A DNA stretch of 64,000 nt from Haliotis asinina (lineage: Eukaryota > Mollusca > Gastropoda > Lepetellida > Haliotidae): contig NC_090281.1 in the NCBI RefSeq assembly GCF_037392515.1, positions 43,810,645 through 43,874,644 on the forward strand. The letters run 5' to 3'. Position numbers and translations under genes: made by a program. Positions 49,501 to 61,500 of this stretch are shown here, piece by piece. Below the pieces are notes generated by a model. The model worked only from the letters and a program-made list of their open reading frames with translations. It was not told where the DNA came from and ran no database searches. Numbering within the stretch: position 1 is the stretch's first letter; each line of letters starts with the position of its first letter.

Positions 49501-52500
49501 CACTCTGTGGTGGTCCCCAGCCGTGATCGTGATGGAGCATAACATCATCCTCACTCACTCACTCACTCACTCACTCACTCACTCACTCACTGTAAATGAC
49601 TGATAACTATGATGACACCTTGCAGAAAGTTTTATTCATGAAGTAGCTGGGCGTTGAAATGTTATGACGGTGTTGTAGATAATACTGGGGATGACGAGGA
49701 AAACTTTGATGTTTTTGATGATAATAATCATGATGGTGGTGGTGGTGTGGCGGTTGTGATGATGTTGATGATGATTACGACGATGATGATGTGTGACGAC
49801 GACGACGACGACGACGACGATGATGATGATGATGATGTGTTCCCCGGTCCCCACAGGAGGTGCTAGTGGTATTGTGACGAGTGCGGCCCAACGCCTTCTG
49901 CACAGAACAGACTCATGCAGGACGGCGGCTGTTCATGTGCTCGACGGTGGCCTTCACCTTGTCTCTGGCTTTACACATGGCGTCCATGACGTCATCTCTG
50001 GCATCTTGGGACGATGTTGCTTCTTCTGTCAAAGCAGATACCACAGTGGTAAACAGAGGTTTCCCCTAGTATCTCAAAGCATTCACTGTAACAGATATGC
50101 CTACAATACGACACTTACAAGACATGTTTCATAATTTGTATTCCGAATTCTATACCGAATACACATTTGATGAGATCCATCTATCTGCCCGCTATCTCGA
50201 GTATTGTTTAACCTATGTACACCATACTCCGGTTGTCTCCAAGTATGGACAACGCGAAGATAACTCGATTTACAATGTACAGCAGTACCTATATTGACAG
50301 AAGGAACATGTTCTGCTATTGAAGATGAATTGCACATCTTCTTTGTGTAAAATTCAGGACTGAGAAGTGAGTTTATTGTAAACATTTATTAAACATCCTA
50401 CAATCAATAGTTACAATGCTGAGAATACAAGAGCACTAAAATGAACCTATGTCGTGGAACAAAAAAGACAACAAAAAACACTTGCCTCTAATACTGGAGA
50501 AATTTAAACCACAACTGCACGTTATTTCAATTAGTTGTTGTTTAAAAAAAACAATTAGCAAGAATTACTTTGAATAAAAAGACAAAATAATAAAAATTAC
50601 GAAGTAACAAGAGAAATCTAGCAGTGATTGAAGTAACAGATTTTTTATTATTATTTTATGACTCCGAAGGAGCACCTTTAGGTATCGTGCAGGGATTTTG
50701 CCCTCTAATCCGTCTCTTACCATATTAACAATAAATACTGAATGGATGTATACATATAAATCTGTAGCAAACTGTATATTTTGAACTATTTCTGTTTGGG
50801 AAACCAGATCCACAGCCCACAGTGCACCCAGTCATTACGTGTCCGGCGAACATCCATGAGTCCGCTGACCACAGGTCAACGTCCAAGGTGGTCAAGATCC
50901 CCACTCCCAAGTACAGTGACCCCAGGGGATCCCCTGTAAAGTGAGTCAGTTTTATTCAAAGACAGGGGATATTGAACGCAAATGGAGACTCACAATCAGT
51001 CAAGCACCGTTGTGTCGAGCCTCAATATACTGATCAGAAAAAGAAACACGACGTTTTGCCAAGTTGTTACGTAGAAGACATAAATATGAACGCTTACTCT
51101 TATAAGAATTCACGCATTCATTTGCGTTTCTTTTGCTGTTAAGTATATGTCGATATATGGCTCGCCTTGAATTAAGAGCTGGATTTCCTCGTTTTCTTAC
51201 TTCATTCATTTTTGCGGTTGTGTTTGAACATCGGATAACTCGAAATAAAAATGCGAGACAGTACGTGTGTACATTATGCCGCGATTATCCAGCATGCTAT
51301 ACGTCTTCTTGGAATCTGATCCAAATAGCCGACCAATCAAATCTAAGCTATGAGCCAGACAAAATTTGTGCAAATAGATCGGGCTACTTATGACGTTTGT
51401 GTGAACTCAGTGGTTCCTGAACAATGAACACACCGTTACTTGTCTCGAGATCTTCAACTGTTCTTCCAGACTATCGATCCAAAACCTACCCCACGGTAAT
51501 ATCTTCAAAGAAGGCTGCACAACCGTCCGCTATACTGTCACCAACTCCCATGGCCTTTCCAGCAGCTGTCTCGTGACCGTCGATGTTAGAGGTAGGATCG
51601 GGTGGTGGTAGGGTGGTATACGGAGGATCTCTACAAGAGAACAAATGAGGTGCACCAACGTTGGCTGTGGCCAAGAGAGGTAGAGGGTGGTGTTTTGTAT
51701 GGAGGACTTAAGAGCCTGGCCACAGATTACAGGACTGATTGCATCAGTTGGCTAAGCAACATATTTACTGGCTTATGATTACTGCTTCGTTCATGTAACG
51801 GATATGGAAAACTTTGCTGGAGCTTTCCAGCAGAAAAACCATGATTTTAAGCAGTTTAAGATGCGCTATATTGCATTACCATAAACACCCAGCCCGACTT
51901 TGAAAAACAAAATATACCGACGTACAAAAAGAAAATACATACCCGGTGCTTTGGGATTACTTTCCTTATAACAATGTTTTATTTTACGAACGTGCCTTAC
52001 TTGTGACTTACATACATTATGCACACGTTGTAAAAAGGTTGAAAACTAAACCCAAAATGATGTATACGTTCTTTTCTACGTCAGTATATTTCGTTGCATT
52101 CAAAGAAAAGTGGCTGAATCGTTTCCATTCTAAAACAAATATCTGGCCATGTTGGGTAAAGCGTTCGCTCGTTACGTCGAAGACCAGGGTTCGATTCTCC
52201 ACACGAGGAAGTCCATTTCTATTGTCCCTCGTCTTGAAATTGCTTTAATATAACTTGAAGCGGTTTAAACCACACTCATTCAATCACAAATTGGGATCTT
52301 ATCCACTGGAATCATTTGCATAGGACACTGAACTATTCATTGATCGATGGTCGATCTAACGAACACTATTGGCAACACAATAGTGTCTCACAGAGAGAGG
52401 CATTTATGGCCAAGAATAAGTCGCGTCTATTACGTTTTGCAGAGTTGTGTCTCACAGCTGGGACAGGAACCGCTCTTTGTGTGTTCGTATCCTAGATTCC

Positions 52501-55500
52501 TTGATTTTGATTCCTTTTCTGTTAACATCAATCAGCGTCCTGTTGGACATATGACCTCTGGCATGCTCAGAAATCCTGCTGACTGTTTACTGTGACACCG
52601 AGTCAAGTAAAGATAAGACAAACTAATATAAAACAGAGTAATAAGCTGTGTGCAGATTCTCCTACTGTATCATAGGGCTATTTCAGTGAAACGGTGCCCC
52701 AGACCGAACTATATTCAAAATGGCCGCCTGACTTGCACATCGTCATCCGGTTACCTGCTGTTGGGGGAATCCTGCACCGTGTCATGCAGCAGTGGGTATC
52801 AGAGACAGGGTGCTAGCACCGTCACCTGCACTGATGCCGATACTTTCAGCTCTGCCATGCCTTTGTGTGAAGGTAGGTTCTTCATGGTATAACTTGTCCC
52901 ACTCTCGTATTTCAATCATTCAAACAATCAGCGACAAGGTTTGTTTCAGCGGTACCCACTGGTACCCACTACTCCACGCTCTTCGTAAAGACAACTAAGG
53001 GTATCGACTTTCCTAGCATTAAGCCAAGGTTACCTGTATGTCAGCGCGACCTAATTACGTGGACGGACTTAGCGTTTATCGGGCCATAGAAATTACGCCC
53101 GGATGTTTCAGGGCAATATAGCGATGAATATCGTGGAGAGTTCTATGGATATACAACGTCTTTATTGGTAACGTAAGCGACGTTTCGGTGTAGACGTTAA
53201 CACCGTTATCGTGGCGGCGGGGTAGCCTAGTGGTTAAAGCGTTCGCTCGTTCCGCCGAGGGCCCTGGTTCGATTCCCCATGGGTACCCTCTGGGAGGCCC
53301 ATATCTGGTGTCTCCCATCGTGATATTGCTGGAAAATCTCTAAAAGCGACGTAAAACTAATTCACTCACTCACCCCATAACGGTTTCCAGCCTCACGTTG
53401 CGGATCTCCCCCGACACCCCCTATTGGCAACTACACCTGCCCCATGGGTGCTAAATATGGGTCAGCCTGCTACCTGAACTGCCCCCCTGGGTCGTCGCCT
53501 GCACACAACAAATTCTACATCATGTGTGAACATTCAGGAAAGTGGACGTCTCCGGGGAAGTGTGAAGGTGAGTTTATTTAAAATTCGTCACTGTGCGCAA
53601 TCTACTAGCGACCAGGGTTCTGTCTTCCAAATAACACTTTCTGTAGACTAGTCATAACCTATTTTGCTGACATGGTCCATTTTACGATTCCGAACATCTA
53701 ATGATCATTTGCGTGAAGGAAAGCATAAATGCCACTGTAGTATTGAAAAGTACATTGAAATTATATTCTCTGTTTTGTGTTTCTCCACAGTTATCTCCCA
53801 TCCCTCCTTTATCCACACCAACTGTTCCGCCAGCATCACCTACACCCCCGTAAGTGGTATAGCCAAAGCAATGGTCAGATGGAGCAACGTTATCGTTGAT
53901 CCCACGAAGGGCGTAGGCAGGGTGAAGGTCACCCAGACAGTCGGCCCTCTGCCTGGAGCTGTGGTTGGTGCAGGCCGCCAGACAGTCGTGTATGAAGCCG
54001 TAGACGAGACTGGGAACAAGGCTACCTGCTACTTCACCGTAGATGCCTCGAGAGCAGGTATGTGCGTTTAGACAACGTTGGAGCGATGACGTACCGTAAT
54101 AGTCAAGTCGTTCGATCATCACATACAAACACTTGGGTTGATTCCAAACATCTGGTGCTTTCCGCTGTCATACAGCTAGAATATGGCTAAAATGGCGTAT
54201 AATCACTTTTAGCCACCGTAAGTCTTGTCGATCATTGAGAAACGGGTAGGGTGAATAAGTGAGTTTGGTTTTACGCCGCGCTCAGCAATATTCCAGCTAT
54301 ATGGCGGTGGTCTGTAAATAATCGAGTCTGGACCAGACAATCCATTGATCAGCAGTATGAACATCAGTCTACTCAAATGGGAAACGATGACATGTGTCAA
54401 CTCCTCTTACAAGCTGTATTATTGAAAGTCAATTCTAACCCGGATCTCTACGTGTAGAAACGGGTGGAATATTATAGGAGCTCTTGCTAGCAATGAAGTC
54501 AAAACGTTGATTACAGAACAATCCCGTTTCCTATTTACTGGGTTCCGTCCTAATGCACGTCTTAGCGCGATAACCAGTCCAGAATTTTTAGACTAATTCA
54601 TTTAACTGGTTTCATAAATATTATTATTACCCACGTGCACGTGGTACTTCGTAAAGGGTATCATAACAAAGTGTTATGACACTTATGTGTGAAAACACCT
54701 ACCACTGATTTGATACGTGAACGTTGACATTACTGGTACTACTTTCATCACTCATTCCATTTATGAATTTCATTCACACCCGAGAACACACCCGAGAACA
54801 TGTAGATCTAAAACGAAAACACTTCTATGGAATTAAATAAAATTTATTTCATGCAGTGTGGCTACTAGCATTATTTTCAATAATATTCAATCCTATAATA
54901 ACTCAAGTCTCTGTAATAAAAACGGAAATAAAACAATCTGTAAAAATAAGTAAACAAATACGTCTAGTAGGTCTCTCATGAGTGTAAACAAATATGGCGT
55001 CGCCCCTACAAGTTATTGATTTTGTCAAAACTGATCATGACGGACGATTGGTTGGAAGAGTTGTGAATATAATGAGATTGAATACCTTCTGCGTATATGT
55101 TGTCAGGACTGCACAGTAACACACATTAAAAGATGATCGGCGCTCTTGTATCTCTATCACTGCCACTGTCAGCCGCCGCATCCATTCGCGTCCTCCCACA
55201 CAAGCATCGTTGTATTGTCACTGCCATGCCACCCGTGGTTTCCTATGTAGGGATCAAAAGCACTTCCCAGAATCTGAACACAGTAGGCTTGAAATCGTCA
55301 TTATTCGAGGTTGTAGGCTGTGTTTTCTGACCCAATTTCCGGTTGAGTCTTTAACGTAAACATCGAATCTCAGGACGTAAACTTGATATGAAAAGGGAGG
55401 CTCATTTAATATCCTATAAATCCGTATGATTTGATACGTCAAAACACTCCGCTCCTTCTAATCCTTGCAAACATGTTGTACAGCGTCTGCTGTCGTACAG

Positions 55501-58500
55501 CGATCTCTGACAAACGGAAATCATTCATAACTACTCGTCTATTACCGTGACCTACCGGAATGACACGAGTAGTTACGAATGAAACGGAAACCTGGCATTC
55601 GTAACTACTCGTCTCTTTCTGTGACCTGCAGGAAGACTCGTACCTCTCTCGTACGCCATTATTGCCAAGAATCGTGGCAAACCAATAAAATCGCGCGTAG
55701 TAAAACGCATTTCAAAACATGAAATTGGCGGAACCGTTGAACTTCGAAACTTCCCTACACTATACAAATCACAATTTAAACATAAACTTTGAGCTAAAAG
55801 ATGAACAACTTTCAACACTGAAACATATTTGCAAAGGGAATGACCGTATTGCTGTTTTGCCCACGGGATGTAGATATTCTAAGAGCCATGTTTGGAAATT
55901 CAAAGTTAGCTTTCGTTGATAGTAGTACTAGACTATTTTCATCTTCATGCCCGATTGCGCTTAGACAGGACCCAGTCGTAAACATGGCCACGAGAGGGGT
56001 ACGAGACGCCATCCGGCTTGGCGGAAAGACACGAGTAGTTACGAATGGGAAACATGGAAATCGTGAAAATCTCAAAACGAGGTTCTGCTGCTAGAAAACT
56101 GTCTGGTACAGATTTGATGTTATATCAGTCTCATTGTACGTTACAGAACTACACTGAATAAGCGCAAAAAACACATAATAGGTGTAACCAGTGAGTCAGA
56201 TGCATTGTGAACCATTTACCTCATCAAACAGGGGCACTCATAGTTAAAGTATGCTTCCTAAACCTCGACATACAATATAGAAATACGGTGTTATCAAAGT
56301 CTAAAATTAAAATTAATTTGTAAATACCGTTTTCTTATGAAACAAGGAGCCGGAATTTCACACGAGAAATTTCGGATCGGATGAAAAGTAGGTCATTGTC
56401 TGAACAGGTTAATGCAGAGACCATATATGGGTATATGGTCTCTGGTTAATGAGATTCATGTTTCGGTATGTAAATGAATCCAGGACCTCTTTGTCTAGCA
56501 TGGCAGCTGGAATATTGTCATCTCACTCACTCACCCTTGGTTACAGTGAAAACATGCAAGCCCCCTTCATACAGCTTCAGTGACGTCAACCTGAACTTTA
56601 CGTGTCCACACAGCTACAATGTCGGTAGCTCGTGCACCGTGCAGTGCAAGCTGGGCTACCCCCTTGTGGGCTCCAACCGCATCACGTGTACCGACAACCC
56701 TTCGGCCTCATTGGGCCCTCGCTGGACTTCGTTGTCCGGCGTTCCGTCATGTCAGAGTAAGCTTGTTTGTTTGTTTGTTTGTTTGTTGTTCCAGGCGAAA
56801 CTCGGAAATATTCCAGACGACGATCTGTAAATACTCGAATCTGAACCAGATAATCCGGTGACTGACAGGAGTATTGGTTTACGCAGATGGGAACCAGCGA
56901 CAAGCACTCAACCAAGCCAGCGAGCCTGACCACTCTGTTTCGCTAGTCGCCAGTGAGGTCATACAGAGCAAAAGAACTTAGCAATTATCCGTAAACTTTT
57001 GATTTTTTACCTGTGTCGCGACTTTATTCTTGTTCCAGAGAGAAGCTGCCCCGCTCTGCATCCGCCTCAAAATGGGGCGTTGTCATGTGACAAGTGGGTA
57101 GGCGGCAACATGTGTCAAACGCAGTGCCAAGAGGGCTTCCTCATCCCGCGGTCAGCCCCCGCTAACGGCATGTACGCTTGTGGATCTAACACAGGCACAT
57201 GGAAGCCAAGCCCTCACATCATGCCGTGTGTTGGTGAGTGACGGAGCGCATACGCAGTGTAATTAACGCCTTGCTGCATGATCATATGATTAAACAGCAA
57301 AGTCAGTTCTGAAAGGTTTGTCTAAACCCATATATGGTCCCTTTTTGGTCCAAACATACCTGTCATTGTATCCAACCAATCCCCAAGTTAGGAACCAATC
57401 ACAAGCAACGGATCCAGTTGTCATTTTGCTTTATAAAGAAATCTTTTGGGGTTTTTTTCGCCGTAAGTAGTAATGATAAGATATACAGTAAACAGTAAGT
57501 GGGTATTTGAAACTACAATATATAACATTTGATCATTCCCCTTGATCACTAGTAATACGTAGTGGCGTTGTGCCGATCCGATCGGAAAACAAGAAGTATA
57601 GACTGATATCGTTATATTTCACCGCACACATTGTCCCAACAAATCTTCTGATAAACGAGATTCCCCACATGGGTACAATGTGTGAAGCCCATTTTCTGGT
57701 GTCCCCGCCGTGATATTGCTGGAATATTGTTAAATGCGGCGTAAAACTAAACTCACTCACTCCTTGATAAACAAGTCGCTATGAGTGATCGAATTTTCTT
57801 GTTTTGTGTGTGATGGGGTTGCACAAAACACTCATACTTCATGCATATCACATCCACCGACTGTGTTTTGAACAATATCTTTCAAATGTTAGTACATTTC
57901 GTACAGTAAAATATCTCCTGCCTAACCATTCTTGAAAAAATGGAAGAATCTGCTGAAGCAGTGTTTTTGACCATATGAGAATTACGATTCATAAATCTTC
58001 ACATTTGTTAAGTAATGTAGAATGCCCTGTCAGAACCCGGTCCTCCGTGGGCAGTTATCATGTGTTGAACCAAAACAGCCTGCTTAAATATAGATCTGAA
58101 ACCTTACATAAGACCACCACCCACCCCCCCACCCACCCTCCCACCCCACCCCCGCCCCCCCGGGGTCAGAGTTCGGAAATGCAGGATGAAAATCTGATGG
58201 AAAATATACTCAGTTGACGTTTCAGAATATGTGGCACCCTACACTGCAAATAACAGAAGCGACAAAGCCCTTTCCACATCCAAAAGAAGGCTTTGCTAAA
58301 ACCAGAGTCGATTGTACAATTGTGACTGCATCATGGACATATATTTGTTTCAGCAGTATTATAACGGTGTTCTTTGTACTTTTTGAGTTTGAGTGAGTTT
58401 AGTTTTACGTGGCACTCAGCAATATTCCAGCTATATGGCGTTGTTGGTTTTTTTCCAACTAAGTCAGGTCCAGACAATCCAATGATGTTACCGTGTTATG

Positions 58501-61500
58501 TGCCTTAATTCGTACAAATTATGACATTTCCAGCCAGCTGTCTGCCCCAGTCGTTCCGTGCCCCCGGGAACGTTTACTACAAGGGCCCGTGTCCAACCAG
58601 CTCCTCAGCCAGGGCTCAGATCAGGAGCAACTTCATCAAGTCACTCATAAACAGCATTTTCATGTCCGTGTGTGCTGACAGAACGCAGTGTAATGCCCAG
58701 AACGTGGAAGTCATATGCGGCAGGCTGTCTGGCAAACGCACGACGTCATCGTCTGTGCAGTTAACGTTTGACGTTGTTGTACCCTACGTCGCTGCTGATA
58801 GTGGAGGAGCATTTGCTGTGGTTGCTGGTCAGAATCTATTGAACAAGATCGCAGCAGGTGCGTTATCTACTGATATTAATGCTAGGGGTAAAACGAAAAG
58901 CCTTATATTATTACGGCATGATTCGTATCGTGATTCATAGGCCACGGTACAATGCTTACGGGATTACACAGGTCTTAGTGCGATGAATATGGCGATACAT
59001 AGGTCACGGATACATCAGGAACTTATAGACCAGGGTGCTGTTGTTCAAAGTGATCATAGCGCAGAGGTTGCCGCAACTCCTATACCATAACATAGGCTTA
59101 GGTAATCTTAGTGCTAAGGTTGTTTTGTACAACGGCACACTGGTGCATTTTAGGCTCCAGCCACTCTTAAATATTAGTCATGGGTGTTGTGTAACGCCCT
59201 ATTCGGCAATATTCCAGCTATGTATTGATGTTTCTGTAACTAATCGTCCAGACATCCCAATGGTAGATATCATGATCAGTTAAGATACGATGACATGTGT
59301 CCACCAAATTAACGAATCTCGAAACCCGTCTGTCGGTCATAACAAGGATGAGTTCAAACCCCGATATTTATAGGTCAGACACTGGAAGAGTAGGAAGTGA
59401 TATATTAAGGCAAGTGTATGATCTTGTATTGATGCAGAAGATAACACATCGCGCATCGATTCACCGAGTTTCGTTCTGCTATCAATGCATACCCCCTTGA
59501 TGACTGAGTGAGTTAAAAATTACACATTATTCAGGTCAGCATGTCAGCTTAATATGAATGCACGTCCTGGAGGTAATCAGCCTCAGAGAAGCCTACCGAC
59601 ATTAGGATGCGGACAATCGAGAAACATTCTCGATCTGAATCTTGAATTCGAAATACAATCAAAGGTCTCTTGCACGTGTAAGGAACATCTTCTGCAGTGT
59701 GAATAGCATCTTTGTTACTGATGTGATATGCGCTAGAAGGTAAATGGACATGTGTCATATCCCATCGGGTACCCATTTTCTGCTGGGTGAACAGTTGCAG
59801 TGTCGAACAAACTCACGTGCCTCGCCACACCCAACGCTGCCTAACCTCAACTGATTTGTGACATGAGCTCTATGCTTACGTAGTATATAATATAGATCTG
59901 TGGTCACGGTAGCAAATAGCTACTCTGCAATTTGAAAAAGCATTTGTGACGAAAGAATTTAAGTCTTCTCTTAACAATACCGATATCATTTTGTCTCCGC
60001 ATGCTTCAGAGGACATGTCCAGACAAGTGGCGATGTAAAAATGGGTATGTCCAGATCAAGTTGCGATGTAAAGATGGACATGTCCAGACCACGTGGCGAT
60101 ACAAAGATGTAACTTGTTAAAAACATGTTTTAGGAATCATGAATGGTGCCAAGTCAACGTCTCTGAATTTCCCGTCATTTGGGCTCTCTGTATCAAGTGC
60201 TGTCCTCCATGTTGAAACCATGGTGATGGACTGTCCACAAGGCACAGGGCCCGACTACTCTAGCGGAGCTTGTGGTCAGTATACACTAATGTCTTAGAAT
60301 TGGCAATAGCGTCTCACATTTACATGTTTTCTGGTACTAGCTCAGCAAGAGTTTGGTAAAACTGACGGATGATTAGTTTGAAGCTGAATACCGAAAGCCA
60401 GTTTTTAGTGAGTTTTCACCAAGCTTTGAACATTACTCAAGTCATATCATGGCATGTTTTTGAGGGAGAAAATTCCGAAGCAATGCAAGTCTCAGACGTT
60501 AACCAGACTGTAAACACCCACGAGTACAAACCAAGAAACAAAAATCAGGATGTTGGTGTTTGGATATTTGTTGCCTAACACCACACTGGGGTTCTGACGT
60601 TGGTAAGCATGGGACGTCGGTGTACACGGCTGAGAAACCAAAGTCTGCCTCATAGTTGTTGAACCGCATTCATTTCCCTTCTGCCCACCCCTCCCTGCAT
60701 TTCTGAAGCCCTAACTGGAGCAAGTCTAGGTCTTTCCTCAAGCCCCGAATATTCCATCTCACTGGGACTCCTTTTCAATTTAAATCCAGTTATTTGTTTC
60801 TATCCAAATTATGTATTTTCAGAGACTGAGCATTATTCCAGAGAAAGTCGTGCCCCATGAATATTGAGAATTACCTTGTGATAGTTAAACACAACTACTG
60901 TCACAGCTTCAAGCCCTATGTTTTATATCTCTGGAAGGACGCACCAAGTTGCTATTGGTTCAGCAACATATTTTTAGGGTGTTCAGTAAATAGTATTTTC
61001 GAAAAGTCTTTTCTTAATTAATCATTTTCCAGAATTTTTCGAGAAAAGAATTTCAAATGTTCGATCTCAAATGAGTGTTGTCTGGTTACAGCTGGATGTC
61101 CAAAAGGCCAGTACTTCAACCACACCAATGACTCGTGTCACAATGTCCCGAAAGGGTTCTACCAGCCGTCGGACAACGCGGTGACCTTTATCAAGTGCCC
61201 GACTGGGATGTCTACGGAAACTACTGGAGCCAAGAGTCGCTCCGAGTGTCAAGGTAAACAGCAGGGGTATGATGGGTGTATTTGCTGTGTACAAATGTAA
61301 GACGTTTGGTGTAATCGTTGATAAAAAGGTAATCGTGAAAGTGGCCTTTTCAGAGGTGTGCCCGCCTGGTCAGTACTCTGCTACAGGACTAGCGCCATGT
61401 TCGTTGTGTGGAGAAGGCACCTATTCCACTACCCCTGGGGCTGTTGACTGCATCAAGTGCTCCTCGGGGTACACGACCAGGGACTCAGGGGCTACCAGCC

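Noticed and set aside
49557-49600. CACT repeat considered as a telomere-like or CRISPR-like array
   Set aside because: It is the simple tail of the local SINE-type repeat, with no spacers.
53221-53292. tRNA gene candidate with A and B boxes
   Set aside because: The downstream sequence shows it to be the head of a SINE, and no clean cloverleaf or discriminator end is seen.
58110-58160. C-rich ACCCACC/CCCCGCCCC tract as a G-quadruplex regulatory element
   Set aside because: Low-complexity intronic sequence; nothing ties it to a function.
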